Source: Dysgonomonas mossii
GTDB taxonomy: Bacteria; Bacteroidota; Bacteroidia; Bacteroidales; Dysgonomonadaceae
Direction of reading: 5' to 3'
DNA: 64,000 nucleotides
Assembly (NCBI RefSeq): GCF_004569505.1
Contig: NZ_SPPK01000004.1
Location: 1 to 64,000 of the forward strand
Position numbers and translations under genes: made by a program. Under the pieces are notes generated by a model. The model was not told the DNA's origin and did not search any database. It was given only the letters and a program-made list of their open reading frames with translations. Shown piece by piece: positions 57,404-64,000 of this stretch. The number at the start of each line of letters is the position of its first letter. Position 1 is the stretch's first letter.

Positions 57404-58441
57404 ATGACTTGGGATAGATTTGCGATTGCATCGAATGAAGAAAGAGGAGAGTTAGATAGTATTCAATATTTTGAGTCGGGCATAACAAAATATACATCAA
57501 TAATTAGAGATAAAATATCAAAGTCAGCATCATTAAAAATTGATTTTTCTGACGAATGGTCACTCTTTGCAGGAACTTCGCTTGAAGATATTGATTATAC
57601 CCAACCAATAGCAAAAGGGCAGGGCAGGGGTGTTTTTTCTTTGACTATATCAGACCCAATGAGGTACTACTTTGTGTTAGCCACAGCCAACGAAAAAGTT
57701 GTATTATCCGAGCAACATTTGCCAATGGCTGGAGGATATAATTTTAGAGATTTAGGAGGTTACAAAACACAAGACGGCCGCCGCGTGAAATGGGGTAAAA
57801 TATTTCGCTCAGATGATCTTCATAATCTGAATGATGTAGACTTGGCTTATCTGGCTTCTATTCCTTTGGTTTCTATCGTAGATTTCAGGTCTGAAAAAGA
57901 AATGATGCAAGCTCCGGATAAAAATCCGGTTTCGGTAAAACAGAACTATCCCTTGTGTATAAGTCCCGGAAATCTTATGACTGTAGCAACTTCTAAAGAT
58001 GATTTGTATAAACTTTCAGTAGATGAAGCGGACACCCTGATGAAAGGAATGAATACTCTTTTGGTTACAGATCCGATATGTATAGACAGATACCGAAAGT
58101 TGTTCAGCTTGCTTCAAAATGAAGAAAATATTCCTCTTATGTTTCATTGTTCTGCCGGGAAAGACCGTACAGGTATGGCGGTAGCTCTTGTATTATCGTC
58201 TTTGGGGGTAGATGAAGAAACTATATTGGACGACTATTTGCTTTCTAATTCCTACTTAGCAGATAAATATGCCGAATATAAAAATGCCTCTCCGGCATTG
58301 AAGTCTTTATTTGAAGTCAAACCTGAATTTTTGAAATCAGGCTTAGATACGATTAAAAAAGAGCATAGTACAATAGATGCATTTTTGAAGAATATTCTGA
58401 ATGTGGATATTGAAAAAATGCGTGAGCTGTATTTATTTTGA
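57404..58441 (+). CDS. Tyrosine-protein phosphatase
   Basis: This 345-residue protein has an N-terminal roughly 100-residue beta domain, then a PTP-like catalytic domain with GYNFRDLGGYKTQDGRRVK near 110-128 and the P-loop HCSAGKDRTGM near 247, with Cys and Arg of the CX5R motif. The family (Y_phosphatase3) includes phosphotyrosine and lipid phosphatases. It has no signal peptide. It is transcribed alone between two minus-strand genes. Confidence 0.88.
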   Translation: MTWDRFAIASNEERGELDSIQYFESGITKYTSIIRDKISKSASLKIDFSDEWSLFAGTSLEDIDYTQPIAKGQGRGVFSLTISDPMRYYFVLATANEKVVLSEQHLPMAGGYNFRDLGGYKTQDGRRVKWGKIFRSDDLHNLNDVDLAYLASIPLVSIVDFRSEKEMMQAPDKNPVSVKQNYPLCISPGNLMTVATSKDDLYKLSVDEADTLMKGMNTLLVTDPICIDRYRKLFSLLQNEENIPLMFHCSAGKDRTGMAVALVLSSLGVDEETILDDYLLSNSYLADKYAEYKNASPALKSLFEVKPEFLKSGLDTIKKEHSTIDAFLKNILNVDIEKMRELYLF

Positions 58442-58541
58442 TAAAAAGACGCTAGTCTAAAAGTCGATGTAGTCGGAGATGTTTCACTCCGTTGAACATG
58501 ACGGAGAATATTGAAATTACATTTAACTCACATCTTTCTCT

Positions 58542-59297
58542 CTAAATAGCTTTGTATTTGAATTCTTTAGCTAATACTCCATCATAGTATTGTTTGATAG
58601 GATAGTTTTCAGCATCGTACTCGTATGTAATGTCCTTGGTGTCAGTTCCAAACCTCGAGTCTAGTGTAGTAGCCTCAATAGCATTGTTGTGACCTAAAAA
58701 GTCGCTACACCATTTCATATTATTCATATGTAATGTCCAAAACCAGAGGGGTAAACCTTCTATGCTGGAAAAGATAGACTTCTTCGTATCAAAAGAGTAA
58801 TCAACCACTATATCTTTTTTACCCGAAATTGAGTGAACTGAATATTTTACAAGATTATTGTGATTGTCGTACGAGAACATTTCCCATAGATTCCCATCTT
58901 CAAATGTTGTTTTACTCAATCTGTCTGAGTTATCTGTATAAATCTTATTATATTCTGTTATTTTACGGAGCTGTTTACCGCTACTTTTAACTTCTTCGGT
59001 AATGTATTCGTTATTATCATACATAAATTTAGAATTGTTAATAGCTTCGCCTCTATCTCTGTTTATAAGGCATTCGGCTAGTTTCCCATTTTTGTCATAT
59101 TTTAGAGTGAATTCCCGAAAAATAATCGGCCCTTTTTCTTCGATATATATTAATTGATTTTTTGAATTATATTTCAGACTAACTACTTCTTTCGATTGTA
59201 TAGAATTTATCTCTATAATCAACTTTTTTGTTTGGGCATTGATGCTAAAATTCAGACAAAGTAAACTAAAGAGAACAAGGGCAAGAGTTTTTTTCAT
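58542..59297 (-). CDS. Secreted protein with YD-like repeats
   Basis: This 251-residue protein has a signal peptide ending FSINAQ and repeating strand pairs of the type LKYNSKNQLIYIEEKG, LKYDKNGKLAECLI, FSYDNHNNLVKYSV and YEYDAENYPIKQYY, resembling RHS/YD-type or DUF4595-like beta repeats. It is likely periplasmic or outer-membrane-associated. The function is unknown. Confidence 0.7.
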   Translation of the reverse strand: MKKTLALVLFSLLCLNFSINAQTKKLIIEINSIQSKEVVSLKYNSKNQLIYIEEKGPIIFREFTLKYDKNGKLAECLINRDRGEAINNSKFMYDNNEYITEEVKSSGKQLRKITEYNKIYTDNSDRLSKTTFEDGNLWEMFSYDNHNNLVKYSVHSISGKKDIVVDYSFDTKKSIFSSIEGLPLWFWTLHMNNMKWCSDFLGHNNAIEATTLDSRFGTDTKDITYEYDAENYPIKQYYDGVLAKEFKYKAI

Positions 59298-59410
59298 ATA
59301 TGTCAGATTCTAAAAAATAATATATTATGAACGGTAGTTTTAAAAGTTTAGTATTGGTTGTAAAACATTTATTTGTGTGATGATTCCTTTGAATGAAAAG
59401 ACCAAAAAGA

Positions 59411-59438
59411 AATAGCCTGATTTTATAGTCAGGCTATT
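59411..59438 (-). terminator. Terminator after carB
   Basis: AATAGCCTGA pairs perfectly with TCAGGCTATT around an eight-base loop. On the minus strand it is followed by TTCTTTTTGG. Confidence 0.75.
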
Positions 59439-59462
59439 CTAATATTTGTCAATTCAGATCAA

Positions 59463-62400
59463 TTAATCGTATTCATTCCAAGCTTTAATTTCAAGCTCAT
59501 CCACATTCATCTTACAAAATGCCTGTATAAAAGCTGATGCAAGGCGCGAGTTGGTAAGCAATGGTACATTAAAGTCTATCGCTGCACGACGGATTTTGTA
59601 ACCATTGTCGAGCTCACTGGTGGTAAAATTCTTAGGAATATTTACGACTAGGTCGATTTGTTTGTTGTGTATCATTTCCAATGCATTTGGCTGTTGATTG
59701 TCATTTGGCCAAAATACCTGAGTTGCAGGAATTCCGTTTTCTACAAGGAATCGTTGTGAACCTCCGGTTGCATATAATTCATATCCTTTTTGGTGTAGAA
59801 GTTTTGCAGCTTGGAGCAACTCTACTTTCGATTTAGCCGGGCCGGTTGAGAACAATACGGTCTTTTTCGGAATCTTGTAACCTACAGACAGCATTGATTT
59901 AAGCATGGCATCATAGAAGTTATCCCCGATACAACCTACTTCTCCGGTCGAAGCCATATCCACTCCTAATACAGGGTCGGCCTTTTGCAGACGTGAGAAA
60001 GAGAACTGAGAAGCTTTGATTCCTACATAGTCAAGATCGAAATCATTCTTGTTCGGTTTCTCTACTTTTTTGCCAAGCATCACTTGGGTAGCCAGTTCGA
60101 TAAAGTTTATTTTCAAAACCTTAGAAACAAAAGGGAAGGAGCGGGATGCTCGCAAGTTACATTCGATTACTTTAATCTCATTGTCTTTGGCTAAGAACTG
60201 CATATTGAAAGGTCCTGATATCTGTAACTCTTCAGCTACCTTGCGGGCTACTTTCTTTATGCGTCTTACTGTTTCTATATATAGGCGTTGAGCAGGGAAT
60301 TGTATTGTAGCATCTCCCGAGTGAACTCCGGCAAACTCTACGTGTTCAGAGATTGCGTACATTATGATTTCACCTTTGTTGGCTACAGCATCTATCTCTA
60401 TTTCCTTTGCATTTTCAACAAATTCGCTCACTACTACCGGATGTTTCTTCGAAACTTCGGCTGCCAACCCTAAGAAGTTTTCCAGTTCCTGATCGTTAGA
60501 ACATACATTCATCGCTGCACCTGACAGTACGTATGATGGACGTATCAGCACAGGATATCCAACTTCGTCTACAAAGCCTTTGATGTCTTGCAGAGATGTT
60601 AGTTCTTTCCAGCGAGGTTGATCTACACCTATGCGGTCGAGCATACTCGAGAACTTGTGGCGGTCTTCTGCATTATCGATGCTTTTAGCTGTAGTTCCCA
60701 ATATGTTTACCTTAGCTGCGTCAAGGCGCATTGCAAGGTTGTTCGGAATCTGCCCTCCTACCGAAAGTATTACTCCATGAGGATTTTCGAGTTCGATGAT
60801 ATCCATTACACGTTCAAATGTAAGTTCATCGAAGTATAGGCGGTCGCACATGTCATAGTCTGTAGAAACCGTTTCGGGGTTATAGTTGATCATTACCGAT
60901 CGATAACCTTCTTTACGGATACTTTGCAAGGCGTTCACCGAACACCAGTCAAACTCAACCGAAGAACCGATGCGGTATGCACCCGAGCCCAGAACGATTA
61001 CAGATTTATGATCTCCTAAGTATTTTACATCGTTTTCTCTACCATTATATGTGATATACAGGTAGTTTGTTTGAGCAGGATACTCTGCTGCCAATGTGTC
61101 TATTTGTTTTACACAAGGTACTATTCCGTTCTCTTTACGTATACGGCGCACATCGTGCTGAACTCTTTCTACAAGAGTAGGTTCTTTACATACAATCTTA
61201 GCTATCTGGAAATCAGAGAATCCCATCTTTTTTGATGTATGTAGTAAGTCTAAAGGAAGAGACTGCACATCGTCATATTTTTCAAGTTCTTTAGAACATT
61301 GATATATGTATTTCAGTTTTTGTAAGAACCAATTATCGATTTTAGTCAGGTCATGGATTTGATCTACAGTATATCCTCTTTTGAATGCTTCTTCGATGCA
61401 GAATATACGTTTGTCTGTCGGGTTTTTGAGTGACTCATCTAGGTCATCCACTTCCAGAGGCTTATTAGCCGCAAATCCGTGCATGCCGATATTGATCATA
61501 CGAAGACCTTTCTGTATCGCTTCTTCGAATGTACGTCCTATTGCCATTATCTCGCCTACAGATTTCATACTAGAGCCAATCTCCCTAGATACTCCATGGA
61601 ACTTACCTAAATCCCAGCGAGGTATTTTTACCACAATGTAGTCGAGTGCCGGCTCGAAGAATGCACAAGTAGATTTTGTAACAGAGTTTTTCAATTCGAA
61701 CAATCCATATCCCAGACCTAATTTTGCCGCAACAAAAGCCAGAGGATAGCCTGTAGCTTTAGATGCAAGAGCAGAAGAGCGGCTCAGACGTGCATTTACT
61801 TCGATTACCCTGTAATCTTCCGATTCTGTATCGAAGGCAAATTGTACGTTACATTCTCCAACTATGCCTATATGTTTTACGATGCGGATGGATAATTCAC
61901 GAAGCTTGTGAAACTCATCGTTCGTTAATGTTTGCGATGGTGCTACAACAATACTTTCTCCTGTATGGATTCCGAGCGGGTCGAAGTTTTCCATATTACA
62001 AACAGTCATACAGTTGCCGTACTTGTCACGAACCACTTCGTATTCGATCTCTTTCCAGCCCTTGAGCGATTTCTCAACAAGAATTTGAGAAGAGTAGGAG
62101 AAGGCCTTTTCTGCAAGAGCTCGTAGCTCTTGTTCATTGTCACAGAAGCCTGAACCTAATCCGCCTAAGGCATAAGCGGCACGGATGATGATCGGGTAAC
62201 CTAAGTCTTTAGCTGCCTTTACTGCATCCTCAATTGTGCCAACGGCATGGCTCTTGATGGTTTTTACATCTATCTGATCTAGTTTCTTTACAAACAATTC
62301 ACGGTCTTCAGTATCCATGATGGCCTGTACAGGCGTTCCGAGAACTCGTAAATTGTATTTTTCAAGAATTCCTTCCTGAAAAAGTTGTACTCCACAGTTG

Positions 62401-62687
62401 AGTGCTGTTTGTCCTCCAAAAGCTAACAGGATTCCATCCGGTTTTTCTTTTTTGATAACTTTCTCAACAAAGTATGGAGTAATAGGCAAGAAATATATTT
62501 TGTCAGCACTCCCTTCCGAAGTTTGTACTGTTGCTATATTAGGGTTGATAAGTACAGTTTCAATTCCTTCCTCTTTCAGGGCTTTCAGGGCTTGTGAACC
62601 GGAGTAGTCGAATTCTCCGGCCTCTCCAATTTTTAATGCACCCGAACCAAGGACTAATACTTTTTTTACGTCTATATTTATATCCAT
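59463..62687 (-). CDS. carB: Carbamoyl-phosphate synthase large subunit
   Basis: This 1074-residue enzyme makes carbamoyl phosphate from bicarbonate, ammonia (from CarA) and two ATP for pyrimidine and arginine synthesis. Two duplicated ATP-grasp halves are visible: VLGSGALKIGEAGEFDYSG at the start and VLGSGAYRIGSSVEFDW near 565. A C-terminal allosteric MGS domain (LLHQKGYELYATGGS) follows. The length is normal. It lies 25 bases downstream of carA on the same strand. Confidence 0.97.
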   Translation of the reverse strand: MDINIDVKKVLVLGSGALKIGEAGEFDYSGSQALKALKEEGIETVLINPNIATVQTSEGSADKIYFLPITPYFVEKVIKKEKPDGILLAFGGQTALNCGVQLFQEGILEKYNLRVLGTPVQAIMDTEDRELFVKKLDQIDVKTIKSHAVGTIEDAVKAAKDLGYPIIIRAAYALGGLGSGFCDNEQELRALAEKAFSYSSQILVEKSLKGWKEIEYEVVRDKYGNCMTVCNMENFDPLGIHTGESIVVAPSQTLTNDEFHKLRELSIRIVKHIGIVGECNVQFAFDTESEDYRVIEVNARLSRSSALASKATGYPLAFVAAKLGLGYGLFELKNSVTKSTCAFFEPALDYIVVKIPRWDLGKFHGVSREIGSSMKSVGEIMAIGRTFEEAIQKGLRMINIGMHGFAANKPLEVDDLDESLKNPTDKRIFCIEEAFKRGYTVDQIHDLTKIDNWFLQKLKYIYQCSKELEKYDDVQSLPLDLLHTSKKMGFSDFQIAKIVCKEPTLVERVQHDVRRIRKENGIVPCVKQIDTLAAEYPAQTNYLYITYNGRENDVKYLGDHKSVIVLGSGAYRIGSSVEFDWCSVNALQSIRKEGYRSVMINYNPETVSTDYDMCDRLYFDELTFERVMDIIELENPHGVILSVGGQIPNNLAMRLDAAKVNILGTTAKSIDNAEDRHKFSSMLDRIGVDQPRWKELTSLQDIKGFVDEVGYPVLIRPSYVLSGAAMNVCSNDQELENFLGLAAEVSKKHPVVVSEFVENAKEIEIDAVANKGEIIMYAISEHVEFAGVHSGDATIQFPAQRLYIETVRRIKKVARKVAEELQISGPFNMQFLAKDNEIKVIECNLRASRSFPFVSKVLKINFIELATQVMLGKKVEKPNKNDFDLDYVGIKASQFSFSRLQKADPVLGVDMASTGEVGCIGDNFYDAMLKSMLSVGYKIPKKTVLFSTGPAKSKVELLQAAKLLHQKGYELYATGGSQRFLVENGIPATQVFWPNDNQQPNALEMIHNKQIDLVVNIPKNFTTSELDNGYKIRRAAIDFNVPLLTNSRLASAFIQAFCKMNVDELEIKAWNEYD

Positions 62688-62712
62688 TTAAGCTGCTTTT
62701 TTATATAGTGGA

Positions 62713-63783
62713 TTATAATTTTTCAATAAATAAATCGAAAATAAAGGCTGTATCTGTTGGGCCGCTACATGCTTCTGGGTGAAACTGTGCCGAAAAGAAT
62801 GGTTTAGTCTTATGCTTGATACCTTCGTTCGTTCCATCATTCAGGTTGATAAATAAAGGTTCCCATTCTGCACTTAATGACGCATTCGCTACCGCATAGC
62901 CATGGTTTTGTGAAGTGATGAAGCATTGAGTCGAGTCAACCATCTTTACGGGTTGATTATGACTGCGATGTCCATACTTTAATTTATATATGGTTGCTCC
63001 GCCTGCTTTAGAAAGCAGCTGGTTGCCCATACATATTCCGCAGATCGGTTTGCTTCCTTCCATTGCCTTACGAATATTCTTTACAGTTTCTTCGCAAAAA
63101 TCAGGGTTGCCGGGACCATTTGAGATAAACAATCCATCCCATTCCAACTGGTTGAAGTCATAATCCCAAGGCACGCGTATTACTGTTACGTTTCTCTTTA
63201 GTAAGCTGCGTATGATATTATGCTTAACACCGCAGTCTACTAGAACTACCTTCTTCTCTCCGTTGCCGTATGTCAGCACTTCTTTGCAACTCGCTATTGC
63301 AACCTGGTTTTCGATATTTGGATCATAAAACTCAATTTCGTTTGCACCTTTGAAAACGATTTTTCCCTTCATCGAACCTTTTTCGCGGAGTATCTTTGTT
63401 AGCTCACGCGTATCAATGCCATAAATACCCGGTACGTCGTGCTCTTTTAACCAGTCTCCCAGACTTTTTTTAGCATTCCAGTGAGAGTATTCGTGCGAGT
63501 AATCTGAGACGATGAGTCCGCTTACTTGTACTTTTTCCGATTCGTAAAAATCGGAAATACCGTCGGTAAGGGTATCATCGGGAACCCCGTAGTTACCAAC
63601 AAGAGGAAATGTGACAACTAGTATCTGACCTAAATAAGAAGGGTCGGTAAGGCTTTCTGTATAGCCTACCATTGCAGTGCTAAATACAACTTCTCCGGCT
63701 TTTGCGGTTTCAGAGCCGAATGACTTTCCTTCGAAAATTGTTCCGTCATCAAGAATTAGTTGAACTGGTTTGTCTAAATGCAT
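62713..63783 (-). CDS. carA: Carbamoyl-phosphate synthase small subunit
   Basis: This 356-residue glutamine amidotransferase subunit supplies ammonia to CarB. It has an N-terminal CPSase_sm_chain domain (LILDDGTIFEGKSFG, YTESLTDPSYLGQI), then a class I GATase with nucleophile in CGICMGNQLLSKAGG near 253 and the His/Glu pair in QFHPEACSGP near 338. It is the first gene of the carAB operon. Confidence 0.97.
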   Translation of the reverse strand: MHLDKPVQLILDDGTIFEGKSFGSETAKAGEVVFSTAMVGYTESLTDPSYLGQILVVTFPLVGNYGVPDDTLTDGISDFYESEKVQVSGLIVSDYSHEYSHWNAKKSLGDWLKEHDVPGIYGIDTRELTKILREKGSMKGKIVFKGANEIEFYDPNIENQVAIASCKEVLTYGNGEKKVVLVDCGVKHNIIRSLLKRNVTVIRVPWDYDFNQLEWDGLFISNGPGNPDFCEETVKNIRKAMEGSKPICGICMGNQLLSKAGGATIYKLKYGHRSHNQPVKMVDSTQCFITSQNHGYAVANASLSAEWEPLFINLNDGTNEGIKHKTKPFFSAQFHPEACSGPTDTAFIFDLFIEKL

Positions 63784-63822
63784 CGTTTGTTTATATAAAT
63801 ATGTGGTTAAATAAGCTATTTA

Positions 63823-63830
63823 CAAAGATA
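63823..63830 (-). promoter_or_regulatory. -7 promoter box TATCTTTG for carAB
   Basis: On the minus strand the sequence is a perfect TAnnTTTG box 40 bases before the carA start. It directly abuts the T-run of an upstream terminator. Confidence 0.6.
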
Positions 63831-63872
63831 AAAAAAAAGGAACGGGATATCTGTCATATCTGTTCCTTTTAT
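63831..63872 (-). terminator. Intrinsic terminator of a gene to the right of the window
   Basis: AAAAGGAAC pairs with GTTCCTTTT and an inner GATAT with ATATC. On the minus strand eight T follow. The gene it ends lies beyond base 64000. 63873-64000 shows nothing recognisable. Confidence 0.7.
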
Positions 63873-64000
63873 TATAATAGTAAATATTGTATCTTTTTCT
63901 TTCTCATTATTTCAAATATTCTAAATATCTCAAGCGAATATCTGAGGTACAAAGTTAAGTATAAAAAATGAGATAAAGTGCCTTTTTGAAATTATAATTT

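Overview
This is an AT-rich window from a member of the Bacteroidota, most likely the Bacteroidales and possibly a Dysgonomonas-like genus. The phylum call rests on several signs. Boxes of the form TAnnTTTG, typical of Bacteroidota promoters, precede several genes, and Shine-Dalgarno sequences are mostly weak. There are LytS/LytTR-type two-component genes, an OmpA/lipoprotein-rich envelope, and conjugation remnants of the CTnDOT type (TraQ, PcfJ/PcfK, CTn-type integrase). The genus is inferred and was not tested.

Bases 1-29.6 kb form a stress and osmoadaptation region. A decayed MarR regulator is followed by a trehalose-6-phosphate synthase/phosphatase fusion and a GH15 glucosidase. Next come an AraC-type regulator, a succinate-semialdehyde dehydrogenase, and an eight-gene + strand run (8975-13298): GlsB-like membrane protein, two outer-membrane proteins, three small lipoproteins (two of them tandem LEA-like duplicates), an esterase and a YtxH-like protein. 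After these lie an RRM RNA-binding protein, a charged periplasmic protein, an acyl-ACP desaturase and a giant (2901 aa) cyclic beta-1,2-glucan synthase homologue. The region closes with a second AraC paralogue, a second RRM protein and a RelA/SpoT-type alarmone synthetase overlapping a nitronate monooxygenase. Three gene families occur here as pairs: AraC regulators, RRM proteins and 44-45 aa basic proteins that are easy to miss. A motif TTACATAAT recurs upstream of several of these genes, including a symmetric four-site array before the glucan synthase. This coordinated locus is the best candidate for an undescribed system.

Bases 30.1-39.7 kb hold an eight-gene minus-strand operon of small redox and hydrolase enzymes (two aldo/keto reductases, flavodoxin, carboxymuconolactone decarboxylase, cupin, NTF2-like, two alpha/beta hydrolases). 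A LytS/LytTR-like two-component pair lies directly upstream. The block is flanked by a ~92-bp direct repeat of unknown nature, and gene remnants (flavodoxin, AraC, GNAT) sit at its edges.

Bases ~40.6-52.4 kb look like a decaying integrative conjugative element next to tRNA-Cys. PcfK and PcfJ appear intact, but at least four neighbouring reading frames carry stops or frameshifts. The tyrosine integrase is truncated and joined to the tail of a TraQ (DUF3872) gene, evidence of a large internal deletion. Between these ends are an AcuI/YhdH-type reductase with a divergent HxlR regulator, an ArsR fragment, an IS110 transposase, an XRE regulator frameshifted in an A8 tract followed by a GHKL-ATPase stub, a lipoprotein and a GNAT gene with an unusually strong ribosome-binding site.

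Bases 52.5-64 kb are ordinary chromosome: RlpA, a large receiver-like/PEP-pyruvate-binding protein, a Spy-like periplasmic protein, a tyrosine phosphatase, a secreted hypothetical protein and carAB.
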